Positions 1-8,192 are shown, numbered from the stretch's first letter. The stretch is 64,000 bases of DNA from Clostridiaceae bacterium BL-3 (GCA_902809985.1 CADDXC010000001.1:2852001-2916000); one strand, 5' to 3'. The notes: generated by a model not told the origin, from the sequence alone. Translations and numbers: made by a program.

Positions 1-300
1 TCTTTTTAATAGTTTCACCGCCGAAAAGCCAATACAAGTGGCAGTTTCCTTATTTTCAGGTTCTGCAAATATATTTTCTTTGTCTATATCTAAAAGCTCT
101 TCTTGGACCTTATCTATATATTCTTCATTTGTAACTACATATATATTTTTTTTATCCACCAGAGGTATAATTCTATCTATGGTATTTTGTAAAAAACTCT
201 TATCATTTACAATTTTTAAAAATTGTTTTGGATTTTTAGCCCTAGATAATGGAAATAGCCTTGTTCCTTTGCCTCCTGCAAGAATTAGCGCATATAACAA
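1..300 (-). CDS. Mannose-1-phosphate guanylyltransferase, N-terminal part (cut by window edge)
   Basis: The first 100 residues of a nucleotidyltransferase read off the left edge of the window. The protein opens with the LILAGGKGTRLFPLSR-type nucleotide-binding loop, followed by NPKQFL, the signature of mannose-1-phosphate guanylyltransferases that make GDP-mannose from mannose-1-phosphate and GTP for surface polysaccharides. The TTG at 300 is chosen because GGAG lies 8 bases upstream; the GTG at 309 would sit on top of that site. The C-terminal part lies outside the window. The family call is secure from the N-terminus, but a related sugar-1-phosphate nucleotidyltransferase cannot be fully excluded. 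Confidence 0.75.
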   Translation of the reverse strand, partial: MLYALILAGGKGTRLFPLSRAKNPKQFLKIVNDKSFLQNTIDRIIPLVDKKNIYVVTNEEYIDKVQEELLDIDKENIFAEPENKETATCIGFSAVKLLKR

Positions 301-383
301 TAACTTCACTCCAAATATAATGCTTACTATGTTTTATAATATGTGTAAGTCATTCTAAGTGTGAAACAGAATAATTTCACATT

Positions 384-1268
384 TTAAACTGGCTGAATTT
401 TGCTTCTATTCTTACCTTTTGCTGATTTAAACATAATTACAGAAGTATATACTATAATCCCTATAACTACCCATTTTAATATGGAAAGCGGAAGTGATTT
501 AACTACATAAGCAGCTATCAATACACCAATTGATCCAAATATCATAACAGGAAGAGGCGTTCTGGCATCATAAGCTCCCTCTTTTACAAATTTTACAGAG
601 GCTGCCGCTTCTAAAAAAGCACAGGAACCCATCATTACTGGAAATGCTACTTTAGGGCTCATACCAAGAGTAAATACTAGAGCCATGCAGGGTGCGTAAA
701 TTCCTATACCAAGAGTCATAAATGCTCCAAATATAAAATTTCCAATTAAGCCTATGATCAACCTTACACCTGTTAAGCCAGTTGAAGCTCCTCCCGATGG
801 CATTAAATTTATTTGTCCAGCAAACATTATAAAAGCCACTACTAAAAGCGCAGAACCCATACCTATTTCTATTTTTCTCTCATCCAATTTAGCTACAAAT
901 CCAGCTCCAAGTACGGCTCCAAGAGTAGCCGCTACAATCATAGATATCAGAGTAAAAGGTTCCACTTTGATCACATTTATAAATACCATAGCTTCCACTA
1001 TTACAGGTATTGCACAGGAAACATTTAACGTACCGGGTATAGTTCTATCCTCAGTTAATTTAAAATTTTTTAATATGGCTGTGAAGATGGCAAAGCTGCC
1101 TATTCCCAAAGTGTCAAAAAAATTAACTATAAAGCCACTCACAGCAAAAGTCAAAAATTTTCTATTATCAATAGATTTGTTTTTTATCCTATCTATATAG
1201 TCTTTAATAAACACTGCTAAAAAATATAATGCTGAAATAATAAGTAATATCATTAAAATTTTAATCAC
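384..1268 (-). CDS. TauE/SafE (TSUP) family permease, copy 1
   Basis: A 294-residue integral membrane protein with about eight hydrophobic segments in two halves, typical of the TauE/SafE (DUF81/TSUP) family. Family members move organic or inorganic anions such as sulfonates and sulfite; the substrate here is unknown. It is a clear paralogue of the next gene upstream (1507-2388): both share the NFFDTLGIGSFA stretch near residue 50 and GIGIYAPCMALVF or its equivalent near residue 190. The GTG start at 1268 follows an AAGGAATG-like site. It lies downstream of the prd genes on the same strand, but a hairpin at 1367-1399 separates it from copy 2, so its expression may be partly uncoupled. Confidence 0.85.
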   Translation of the reverse strand: MIKILMILLIISALYFLAVFIKDYIDRIKNKSIDNRKFLTFAVSGFIVNFFDTLGIGSFAIFTAILKNFKLTEDRTIPGTLNVSCAIPVIVEAMVFINVIKVEPFTLISMIVAATLGAVLGAGFVAKLDERKIEIGMGSALLVVAFIMFAGQINLMPSGGASTGLTGVRLIIGLIGNFIFGAFMTLGIGIYAPCMALVFTLGMSPKVAFPVMMGSCAFLEAAASVKFVKEGAYDARTPLPVMIFGSIGVLIAAYVVKSLPLSILKWVVIGIIVYTSVIMFKSAKGKNRSKIQPV

Positions 1269-1366
1269 TCACATCATTCCTTCCTATAATTGATTATTCG
1301 TTTACATAGTTAATAACTTAACATTGTTTTGCATAAATTTATTATTTAACTTGCAGTGTATTGAAA

Positions 1367-1399
1367 GGCCTCGTATCCCACTCACATGGGAACGAGGTC
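1367..1399 (-). terminator. Hairpin between the two TSUP permease genes
   Basis: Two stem blocks, CCTCGT/ACGAGG and TCCCA/TGGGA, separated by a one-base bulge, close a 6-base loop. It lies downstream of the 1507-2388 gene and upstream of the 384-1268 gene, both on the minus strand. The U-tract on the minus strand is weak, so it may be a partial terminator or an mRNA-end stabiliser rather than a strong stop. Confidence 0.5.
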
Positions 1400-1506
1400 T
1401 TATATAATATCAATTCCAATTTTTACACATATGAGAATATTCTATAAATATCAGTGTGAGATTTCATGATAGCTCTATTATTTTATTAATTCTATAGCTA
1501 TAAATT

Positions 1507-2388
1507 TTATGCTTCTACAGTCTTTTGCTTGTGCTTTGATGCGGATCTAAACATAGCTACAGATGTATAAACTAAAACAGCAATTACAACCCATTTCAAA
1601 ATATTCAAAGGTAGTGACTTAACTATATATGCCGCTATCAGTACACCTATAATGCCAAATATAGTTATAGCCATAGAGGCCTTTCGGTCATAAGAATCTT
1701 CTTTTATAAATTTAGCTGAAGCAGCCGGCATCAAAAATGCACAGGAGCCCATCATTATAGGGAAAGCTACCTTAGGGCTCATTCCAAGTGCAAACACCAA
1801 TGCCATACAAGGTGCATAAAGTCCTATGCCAAGTGTCATAAGAGCTCCCAATATGAAATTAGCTATTACAGCAACTACAAGTTTTGCCCCTGTAAGTCCT
1901 ATTTCAGTTCCACCTACGGGCATAAGATTTAACTGACCTGCCAGCATTACAAATGCCACTACAATCAATGCAGCACCCATCCCCAATTCTACCTTTCTCT
2001 CGTCCAGTTTGGAAACTATTCCTGCACCTATTACCGCACCCACAGTTGCCGAAATCAACATGGCAAACAGTGTTACAGGCTCTACTTTTATAACTGTTAT
2101 AAATATAAGTGCTTCAACAATTACAGGAATAGTACAAGATACATTCAAAGTACCGGGTAAAGTTCTATCTTTCGTAAGGTTGAAAAACTTTAACAATGCT
2201 GTGCTGGTTGCAAAACTGCCTATTCCAAGAGTATCAAAAAAATTTGCTATAAATCCAACTCCACCTAGTGCAAAGAAATTTGCTTTTTCTAATTTTTTTT
2301 CTTTAACGGCTTTTGCATAATCTTTAAAGAATAAAAATGCAAAGTACAATACCAAAATAAGCAGGATACCAAAAATTATTTTTACCAC
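1507..2388 (-). CDS. TauE/SafE (TSUP) family permease, copy 2
   Basis: A 293-residue multi-pass membrane protein of the TauE/SafE family and the tandem paralogue of the gene at 384-1268. The same conserved stretches occur, including NFFDTLGIGSFA, LPGTLNVSC and YAPCMALVFALGMSP. It starts with GTG at 2388 behind AGGGGG. Only 83 bases separate it from the end of prdF and no convincing terminator lies between, so it is probably the distal part of the prd transcription unit. A role in moving proline, 5-aminovalerate or another anion would be inference; the family is mostly linked to small organic or sulfur-containing anions. Confidence 0.85.
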   Translation of the reverse strand: MVKIIFGILLILVLYFAFLFFKDYAKAVKEKKLEKANFFALGGVGFIANFFDTLGIGSFATSTALLKFFNLTKDRTLPGTLNVSCTIPVIVEALIFITVIKVEPVTLFAMLISATVGAVIGAGIVSKLDERKVELGMGAALIVVAFVMLAGQLNLMPVGGTEIGLTGAKLVVAVIANFILGALMTLGIGLYAPCMALVFALGMSPKVAFPIMMGSCAFLMPAASAKFIKEDSYDRKASMAITIFGIIGVLIAAYIVKSLPLNILKWVVIAVLVYTSVAMFRSASKHKQKTVEA

Positions 2389-2471
2389 TAAAAGACCCCC
2401 TTTATTTTTTTCTTATAATTATAAATATTTTGCAAAAATCAATACAGTACTAAATTTATATATTTTTTAAT

Positions 2472-3479
2472 TTATTTAAGGATGAACCCATATTTAACTG
2501 GATCATCAGGATCTATAAAGAACTGATTATGTCCTGTTATATAAGCAGAACCAGTTATCTGAGGAATAACTGCATCATAGTCTCCAACTTTAGTTGTCCC
2601 AAGTATTTTTCCTTTAAATTTTGTATTTATTATACTTTCATATACAAAGTCTTCATTTATATTAAGCTCTCCTCTTGCATAGAGAGTAGCCATTTTAGCA
2701 CTAGTACCTGTCCCACAAGGTGATCTATCTAATTGTCCCTGTCCAAATATAACTGCATTTTGATAAGTAGCATCCTCACTTTTTGCGGGTCCCCATATTT
2801 CACATAAATCCACAGTTTTTATATGGGAAAGGGTAGGGTGTTGTATCTCTACTTGCTGATTTACTGACTTTATTATTTTCATTCCTACTTCTATTAATTT
2901 TTGTGCATTTTTAGGTTCTATTTCTATTCCCAAATTTTTAGCTTTAACTATGGCAAAGAAACTTCCTCCAAAAGATATATCCATCACAACTTTTCCCACG
3001 TCAGGCACTTCTACTTCTACATCCTTTTTATATAAAAATGCTGGTACATTGGTTATAGAAACTTCCTTTGCACTTCCGTTCTTTACTTTTACAGATGCTT
3101 GTATAAGCCCTGCAGGAGCCTCTAAAGTAAGTTTTGTAACCGGCTCGACAGCTTTTACAATACCAGTCTCCACTGCTACTGTAGATGCACCTATGGAGCC
3201 ATGCCCACACATGTTCAAGTATCCGCCGCCATCCATAAATATTATTCCTATATCAGCCTTGTCTGTAGTTGGCTGTGTCAATATGGATCCAAACATATCA
3301 TTGTGCCCTCTCGGTTCAAGCATTATAGCTGTCCTCAAATAGTCCATATGCTCTTCAAGATAAGCTTTTTTTTCTGGCATTGTATTGCCAGGAATATTCG
3401 GAACTCCCCCTACAACTACCCTTGTAGGCTCTCCCATTGTATGTGAGTCAATTGCAAATATAGTCCTTTCAATGTTCAT
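2472..3479 (-). CDS. prdF: Proline racemase
   Basis: A 335-residue enzyme of the proline racemase family that interconverts L- and D-proline in the cytosol, supplying D-proline to the reductase encoded upstream. Both catalytic cysteines are present in their family motifs: Cys91 in MCGHG and Cys255 in DRSPCGTGTS. It is full length for the family. The ATG at 3479 follows GGAGGATTAATC. It sits 2 bases after prdE in a tight run of prd genes, which supports assignment as prdF rather than a hydroxyproline epimerase; epimerases share the fold, so the genomic context carries weight here. Confidence 0.96.
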   Translation of the reverse strand: MNIERTIFAIDSHTMGEPTRVVVGGVPNIPGNTMPEKKAYLEEHMDYLRTAIMLEPRGHNDMFGSILTQPTTDKADIGIIFMDGGGYLNMCGHGSIGASTVAVETGIVKAVEPVTKLTLEAPAGLIQASVKVKNGSAKEVSITNVPAFLYKKDVEVEVPDVGKVVMDISFGGSFFAIVKAKNLGIEIEPKNAQKLIEVGMKIIKSVNQQVEIQHPTLSHIKTVDLCEIWGPAKSEDATYQNAVIFGQGQLDRSPCGTGTSAKMATLYARGELNINEDFVYESIINTKFKGKILGTTKVGDYDAVIPQITGSAYITGHNQFFIDPDDPVKYGFILK

Positions 3480-3481
3480 GA

Positions 3482-3961
3482 TTAATCCTCCTTATTTCTC
3501 ATTTTTAATTTTAAAAAAGCTAATGCCTTTTTAGCATCCAATTCCGTCACATTGTTTTCTCCAACCACTTCAGTTTCGATACCCTCTTGCGACTTATTAA
3601 AATCTACTATGGTGTCCATATACTCATTAGTAACTACAAACTGCGCTTGAGTTCCCACAAAGCTCATCCCCACTATGGGTATATTTCTTTTGCCTATTTC
3701 TTCTATAGCTGTGGCAAAATCTATGTTGCTGTTTCCCCATCCATCTATAGATACTATGGCCCCATCAGCCCTCATGGCTTCCACCCAGGCTGCTATTCTC
3801 TGGGCTACAAAAACCTTATCCTGGTTTTCCTGAGGCGTTCCTGCAACAATGACTCCCAGAAGATCTACATCATCGTCATTTGATACCACATCTAAAAGCG
3901 GATCTCTAAAATGATGTAACGTAGTCTCTTTTGTAGATGGTCCAATTCCCACTTTTATCAC
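3482..3961 (-). CDS. prdE: Proline reductase cluster protein PrdE
   Basis: A 159-residue protein that aligns with the C-terminal (pyruvoyl-bearing, about 23 kDa) part of PrdA encoded at 5848-7653. GIGPSTKETTLHHFRDPL here corresponds to CIGPASKECSRHYWREPL in PrdA, and the later segments (VAGTPQ, DGWGNSNIDFA, GIETEV) also match. The cysteine that becomes the pyruvoyl group in PrdA is absent: Val stands at that point. It is therefore probably not a catalytic subunit, and the exact role is not established. The nominal start is GTG at 3961. A GTG at 3952, six bases after AGAGGTG, has the better ribosome site and may be the true start. Confidence 0.88.
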   Translation of the reverse strand: MIKVGIGPSTKETTLHHFRDPLLDVVSNDDDVDLLGVIVAGTPQENQDKVFVAQRIAAWVEAMRADGAIVSIDGWGNSNIDFATAIEEIGKRNIPIVGMSFVGTQAQFVVTNEYMDTIVDFNKSQEGIETEVVGENNVTELDAKKALAFLKLKMRNKED

Positions 3962-3963
3962 CT

Positions 3964-4725
3964 CTAATTCATAGCTCTCAATGCGCCATCCCTATACTCA
4001 TTAGGGCTTAGTATTATAGGTATATTTCCCATATCTATTACAGATCTACATCCTATGAACCCACCTGGACTTTTAGCAAAAACCCCTGTATCATACATGG
4101 CTCCTTGTCCCGCCACCTGCTTTATTATAACAACTTTCTTTTTACCATATCTTATTCTATCAAAATACTCATATTTTTCACTACATTTTTCACCATGTAC
4201 TTTTTTTAAATGTTCTCTTATTTCCTGAATTATCTTATCACAAACTTCATGAGCTGCCATAGGTCCCGGTCGGCTGCTTCCTTTCCCAGACTTTAATGTG
4301 ACATTTACATTGATAATAGTATCATTCTTATCAGGTGTTCCAGCTTTTCCAAATACTACCTGTTCCTCAAGTATTCCTTCAGAAGAACCAAATTCAGCAA
4401 CTTGGACTCCATCTTCATCTACGCCTGTCAGCATAACGTATACGCCTGTTAAAACATGTGTTATTCCTTCACCAATTCTACCCAGCACCTTAACAGCTAT
4501 AGGTGAAAAATCCATTATGGAATTTACAAAAATGTCATGTCTATTAGGTTCAATTATATTTAGATCTACTTTCTCAATAAGATCTTCATTTATATCTATA
4601 TTATCCGCTATATCCTTTTTGATATATAAATTTTTACCCTCTATGGATGTATTATCTGCAAATTCCACCTTATCTATAGAAAAAGTTTTTATAACAAGTC
4701 TTCTCATTTTTCTCTCTTTATCCAT
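3964..4725 (-). CDS. prdD: Proline reductase cluster protein PrdD
   Basis: A protein of about 253 residues that aligns with the middle of PrdA (its residues about 150-399): RRLVIKTFSIDKVEF here against MRTLTRKHYKIDKVEF there, LTGVDEDGVQVAEFGSSEG against LTGTDENGVQIGEFGSSEG, and RPGPMAAHEV against RRGPLAAHKA. It ends just where PrdA is cleaved, and the next gene, prdE, continues the homology. An ATG at 4725 is preceded by AGGGTGAG; the open frame extends to a GTG at 4734, and an ATG at 4707 is also possible. Its function is not known beyond membership of the D-proline reductase operon. Confidence 0.88.
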   Translation of the reverse strand: MDKERKMRRLVIKTFSIDKVEFADNTSIEGKNLYIKKDIADNIDINEDLIEKVDLNIIEPNRHDIFVNSIMDFSPIAVKVLGRIGEGITHVLTGVYVMLTGVDEDGVQVAEFGSSEGILEEQVVFGKAGTPDKNDTIINVNVTLKSGKGSSRPGPMAAHEVCDKIIQEIREHLKKVHGEKCSEKYEYFDRIRYGKKKVVIIKQVAGQGAMYDTGVFAKSPGGFIGCRSVIDMGNIPIILSPNEYRDGALRAMN

Positions 4726-4755
4726 ATATCTCACCCTATTTTAAATTGTCTTATA

Positions 4756-4785
4756 GCAATTACAAACTTCTCAGTCTGTAATTGC
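4756..4785 (-). other. Intercistronic hairpin between prdB and prdD
   Basis: A perfect 9-base inverted repeat, GCAATTACA/TGTAATTGC with a 12-base loop, sits in the 118-base gap between prdB and prdD, the widest gap inside the prd core. There is no U-run after it on the transcribed strand, so a full terminator is unlikely. An RNA-processing or stabilising element that sets the ratio of catalytic subunits to PrdD/E/F is plausible but is inference. Confidence 0.5.
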
Positions 4786-4843
4786 CATAAATAAAACATT
4801 TCATTTAGCAAGAATTCCTAAATCGAGCACCATTTTATAAGCA

Positions 4844-5569
4844 TCAAACTTTTGCTACATATTCATAAGGAAGTGGTACTATTGTGCCTGGAGTAGTTAT
4901 CTTAGTAAGCTGTGTAAGTGCGTCCTTTACTATTCCAGTCTGCATCTCTATATTATGGGGTTCACCTGCGTTGGCACCCATAGGGACTCTTGGAGCAACT
5001 GCTCTTGGAGTACCTGTCTGCTTAACTACAGGAGGTAATGCTGCTATAATTATAGTAGGAATACCTATCTGTTCTATTGCTCTCTGCACCAATACTGCAG
5101 AGCGGTGGCAGGTTCCTCATCCAGCAGTCATTATAACTGCATCTACATCTTCATCTTTCAATATTTTAGCTATAGTTGGGCCAGTTTCCTCCCTGAATTT
5201 CTGTTGGTTTCCACCGCCGCCCATGAATCCTATATGAGTTGGTGCTACTGAACCAATGAAACCTGCTTTTGCCAATTCTCTCAATCTATCCAATGGAAAC
5301 ATACAGTTCACATCTTTGTTTACATCTCCATTATCATATCCTCCATGAGAAACCATAAGATCATCAGTATTAGTATCACCAGGGACTCTCCTAAATGTAA
5401 AATCTCCTGCCAAATTAAATCTTTTGTCTGTCTTTAAATGTACTCCTGCTGCAGAAGCAATGGCAATTTTCATATCTTTAAGTTCTTTTGTCACCGGAGC
5501 CCATACTGGAGGAGGAGTTATGGGCACATATATTTCTGATTGCAACCCTTTAACAACCGTTAAATCCAT
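4844..5569 (-). CDS. prdB: D-proline reductase selenoprotein subunit PrdB (UGA = Sec151)
   Basis: The 26-kDa selenocysteine subunit of D-proline reductase, which with the PrdA subunits reduces D-proline to 5-aminovalerate. The frame is open from ATG 5569 to a TGA at 5117-5119 and continues in the same frame to a stop at 4844, giving 241 residues with Sec151. The context around the TGA is MTAG-U-GTCHRSAVLVQ, with the redox pair Sec151/Cys154 in a U-x-x-C motif. A SECIS hairpin follows directly. Reading the TGA as a stop would give two fragments of 150 and 82 residues, which is wrong. The start follows GGAAGG and overlaps the stop of the preceding small gene, suggesting translational coupling. 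SelA, SelB, SelC and SelD are not in this window. Confidence 0.96.
5082..5119 (-). promoter_or_regulatory. Bacterial SECIS element with Sec UGA codon in prdB
   Basis: The UGA (5117-5119) is followed, after 14 bases, by a perfect 7-base stem CTCTGCA/TGCAGAG (5096-5102 with 5082-5088) around the loop GTATTGG. Its position immediately 3' of the codon and the small G/U-rich apical loop fit the bacterial selenocysteine insertion element bound by SelB. Confidence 0.85.
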
Positions 5570-5829
5570 TATAGATTACCTTCCTTTCCGTTCTTTTTAT
5601 CAATATTACTTATATATTTCTCATTAGCCTTTAATGAAAGTACTTCTGGGAAACTCATTTTAAATCCAACTTCCTGCCCTAATTTTAATGGGTAGTCCGT
5701 TATCAACATCCTGAGAGGTATTTTCAAATATCCTAGTCTTCCCTTCAAATCTATTCCAACGGCACCATCTTCGACCTGAACAATTATTCCCTGCATTTCA
5801 ATGATCTTGTCACCGTATTTTAATTTCAT
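5569..5829 (-). CDS. Small conserved protein of the proline reductase cluster
   Basis: An 86-residue basic, soluble protein with a beta-rich pattern (GIIVQVEDGAVGIDLKGR) and no signal peptide or cysteines. It lies between prdA and prdB, 18 bases after prdA, and its stop overlaps the prdB start. I believe clostridial relatives at this position carry the family label CBO2463/CBO2479 domain, but no function is known to me. Its location between the genes for two subunits of one enzyme makes a role in assembly, maturation or dosage of the reductase a reasonable inference only. Confidence 0.8.
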   Translation of the reverse strand: MKLKYGDKIIEMQGIIVQVEDGAVGIDLKGRLGYLKIPLRMLITDYPLKLGQEVGFKMSFPEVLSLKANEKYISNIDKKNGKEGNL

Positions 5830-5847
5830 CTAATTTACCCTCTTATA

Positions 5848-7653
5848 TTAAGAATATTTCTCTTTCCTCTTCTTACTCATTGGAAGTGACTGTTCATTTT
5901 TAGCTCTTTCTATTTTTTCACCAGCAGTTTCTTCTACAAGATCCAGGTTATTTTCAAGCACGTTTCTATTGTATTTTCTTTCTGCCTTCTTAACATCTTC
6001 TCCTGCCATAGCTGCCTTAAGCATAGCAACACCTCTTACAGCATCTTCCGGACAAAGTGTATTACAGCCAAGTACTTCATTTTCTATTCCTGCTTCAGAC
6101 TTATTATTGTCTATCATATACTTCATATACTTGTTCCCAACGACCAAAGCTCCCTGAACTGCACAGAATGAGAAAGCTACACAAGGTATTCCTCTCATAC
6201 CTATCTGTTCCACATGACTGGCAAAGTCAATGTGATTGTTTCCAAATCCTTCTGTCGTGACAAAAGCTCCATCTACGTCAAGTGCCTCTACAATCATTCC
6301 CATTCTCTCTGATACATAGAATTTCTCAGTATTTATCTGAGGGCTTCCCACAAATAATACTCCACAGAGATCCAGCTCTTCATCATTTAAAACTTGATGT
6401 ACTAAAGGCTCTCTCCAATAATGCCTGGAGCACTCCTTAGATGCAGGTCCTATGCAGGTCAGTGCATGAATTCCTCCATCAGCTACCTCAAGAGGTGATA
6501 ACATTACAGGAACATTTCCCAAATCTACATTTGGTTTTCCTCCAAGGAATCCAACGGGCTCTACAGGTAATATTAAATTATCATGCATTGCACCCTGGCC
6601 CATTATCTCTTTTACTATTATAACCTTTTTCTTACCAGGTCTTCTGACATGCTTAAACTCTTCTACATTTACCACCAAAGATTCATCATCGACCTTTTTA
6701 AGTGCCTCTCTTATTTCTTGCGTCAATACATCTGTAGCTTTATGAGCAGCTAAAGGTCCTCTTCTCTCCATGTTTGTCTTGGCTTGAATAGTCATCTGAG
6801 TTTTGATAAATATTTCTCCTTTGTCTGGACAGCTTGGTCTTCCCCATTGAATGTTTTCATCCAAATATCCTTCTGAAGAACCAAATTCTCCAATCTGAAC
6901 TCCATTCTCATCAGTACCTGTGAGCATCATCACAACGCCATCCAATACTCTAGTTACCCCAGTGCCCAACTTTGAGTCTCCCTCTTTTGTGGCAATTGGC
7001 TGTACATCCATTATGGTCTCACTGTAAGTGTGATATTTGTCGGGTGTTATTATGTCAATCTTCATATCCTTAACCAGTTGGCTCTCATCTACAGCATCCT
7101 TGCAAACAGCTTCTCTTATATAAAGAGTTGTTCCCTCTATTTTTGTCTCTGGTCCAAATTCTACTTTGTCGATCTTATAATGTTTTCTCGTAAGTGTTCT
7201 CATTACTTTTTCTTCTTCTGGAGCTTCTTTTCCACTCTTGCTTTCCACTACACCATTAACACCAGATATAGATTTTACTGCCGGTACTGTAACCCCATTT
7301 GCAGAAGATACTGCACCTAATCCTCCCAGTGGCAGCTCTATATTAATTCCCTTGCCTTCGGCAATTTTAATTTTAAGAACTCCGCTAGAAACACTGCTCG
7401 ATTTACTAGCCCTTTCTTTTTTAACATAGCCTTCTAGAATATCTCCAGTTACAACCGTTAGAGCTGATGCATCAACTTTAAGTTTTTTTCCAATGACTTC
7501 TTCTCTTGAAAGCACATTTTCATCCAATTTAATTAATAGTGAATCTTCAAGTTTTTCAAAATTCATTGGATTTTCCAGATCAGCAGCTTCTATAGTATCT
7601 CCTGCTTTTTTGTTGTACTTTAGAACTGCCTTCTTCTCTCCTTCAGCATTCAT
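5848..7653 (-). CDS. prdA: D-proline reductase proprotein PrdA
   Basis: A 601-residue proprotein of D-proline reductase. In the characterised enzyme it is cleaved before a cysteine that becomes the pyruvoyl cofactor, giving a larger N-terminal and a 23-kDa subunit. Here the matching site is Thr399-Cys400 in ALTCIGPASKE, leaving a 202-residue C-terminal subunit of the expected size. Three regions are visible: residues 1-112, also found as a separate gene at 7755-8192; a Ser/Lys-rich linker at about 80-150; and the catalytic part from about 150, which has a split paralogue in PrdD/PrdE. The ATG at 7653 follows AAGGAGG. It lies in the sigma-54-driven prd operon. Confidence 0.96.
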   Translation of the reverse strand: MNAEGEKKAVLKYNKKAGDTIEAADLENPMNFEKLEDSLLIKLDENVLSREEVIGKKLKVDASALTVVTGDILEGYVKKERASKSSSVSSGVLKIKIAEGKGINIELPLGGLGAVSSANGVTVPAVKSISGVNGVVESKSGKEAPEEEKVMRTLTRKHYKIDKVEFGPETKIEGTTLYIREAVCKDAVDESQLVKDMKIDIITPDKYHTYSETIMDVQPIATKEGDSKLGTGVTRVLDGVVMMLTGTDENGVQIGEFGSSEGYLDENIQWGRPSCPDKGEIFIKTQMTIQAKTNMERRGPLAAHKATDVLTQEIREALKKVDDESLVVNVEEFKHVRRPGKKKVIIVKEIMGQGAMHDNLILPVEPVGFLGGKPNVDLGNVPVMLSPLEVADGGIHALTCIGPASKECSRHYWREPLVHQVLNDEELDLCGVLFVGSPQINTEKFYVSERMGMIVEALDVDGAFVTTEGFGNNHIDFASHVEQIGMRGIPCVAFSFCAVQGALVVGNKYMKYMIDNNKSEAGIENEVLGCNTLCPEDAVRGVAMLKAAMAGEDVKKAERKYNRNVLENNLDLVEETAGEKIERAKNEQSLPMSKKRKEKYS

Positions 7654-7754
7654 TCATAATACCTCCTTATTCGTTTTTCAAGGTTCTTTGATCCTAAATT
7701 TTCTATTGAACTTTTTAAAACTTAATTTATATTTAAATCCTCTTTATACAGCTA

Positions 7755-8192
7755 TTACCCTATATAAAAAGGAAGTTCAATATCTATTCCCCTGCCTTCT
7801 TCTATCTGTATTTTCAAAGTTCCACCAACTACTGAAACAGATGCATTTCCCTCATTTACCATGTTGTCTATTTGAGGGACTTTATCTTCTGTTGAATCCT
7901 CTTTAACTTCTTCTTTATCTTCCTTCTTACTTTCTGCAGTCTTAATTCCCTCCAAAATGTCTGGAGTAAGTGGAGTTAGGGAATCTATGGTTTTAGTAAG
8001 CTTTGCCCCTATTACTTCCTTTACCTTAAGGCAATTATCAGGTATAGTCAGCAATCCTGAGTCCACCATATCTGGAAATATATCTGGATCTTCCAGATTT
8101 TCAGCTGCGATAATGGTACCTTCTTCTGTTCTGCAGCATACAACAGCTACTTCATCCTTTACTTCTTCTGCATGTTCAGCACTCATTGACAT
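7755..8192 (-). CDS. PrdA N-terminal-domain-like protein
   Basis: A 145-residue acidic protein resembling PrdA residues about 23-112. The parallel blocks are ENLEDPDIF against DLENPMNF, KEVIGAKL against EEVIGKKL, TPDILEG against TGDILEG, and GTLKIQIEEGRGIDIELPF against GVLKIKIAEGKGINIELPL. A Lys/Glu/Asp-rich linker (about 86-112) joins the two halves. It lacks everything corresponding to the catalytic PrdA regions. The ATG at 8192 has a strong AAGGAGGATGATTTAAT leader. It lies between prdC and prdA, so it may be an accessory or scaffolding component of the reductase complex, or a mediator between PrdC and PrdA; that is inference. I do not know an established name for it. Confidence 0.8.
   Translation of the reverse strand: MSMSAEHAEEVKDEVAVVCCRTEEGTIIAAENLEDPDIFPDMVDSGLLTIPDNCLKVKEVIGAKLTKTIDSLTPLTPDILEGIKTAESKKEDKEEVKEDSTEDKVPQIDNMVNEGNASVSVVGGTLKIQIEEGRGIDIELPFYIG

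Noticed and set aside
4707-4734. A prdD start at GTG 4734
   Set aside because: The upstream part of the frame overlaps the AGGGTGAG ribosome site that serves ATG 4725.
5117-5119. Treating prdB as a frameshifted or nonsense-mutated pseudogene
   Set aside because: The frame is unchanged across the TGA, the context matches the known selenocysteine site, and a SECIS hairpin follows.
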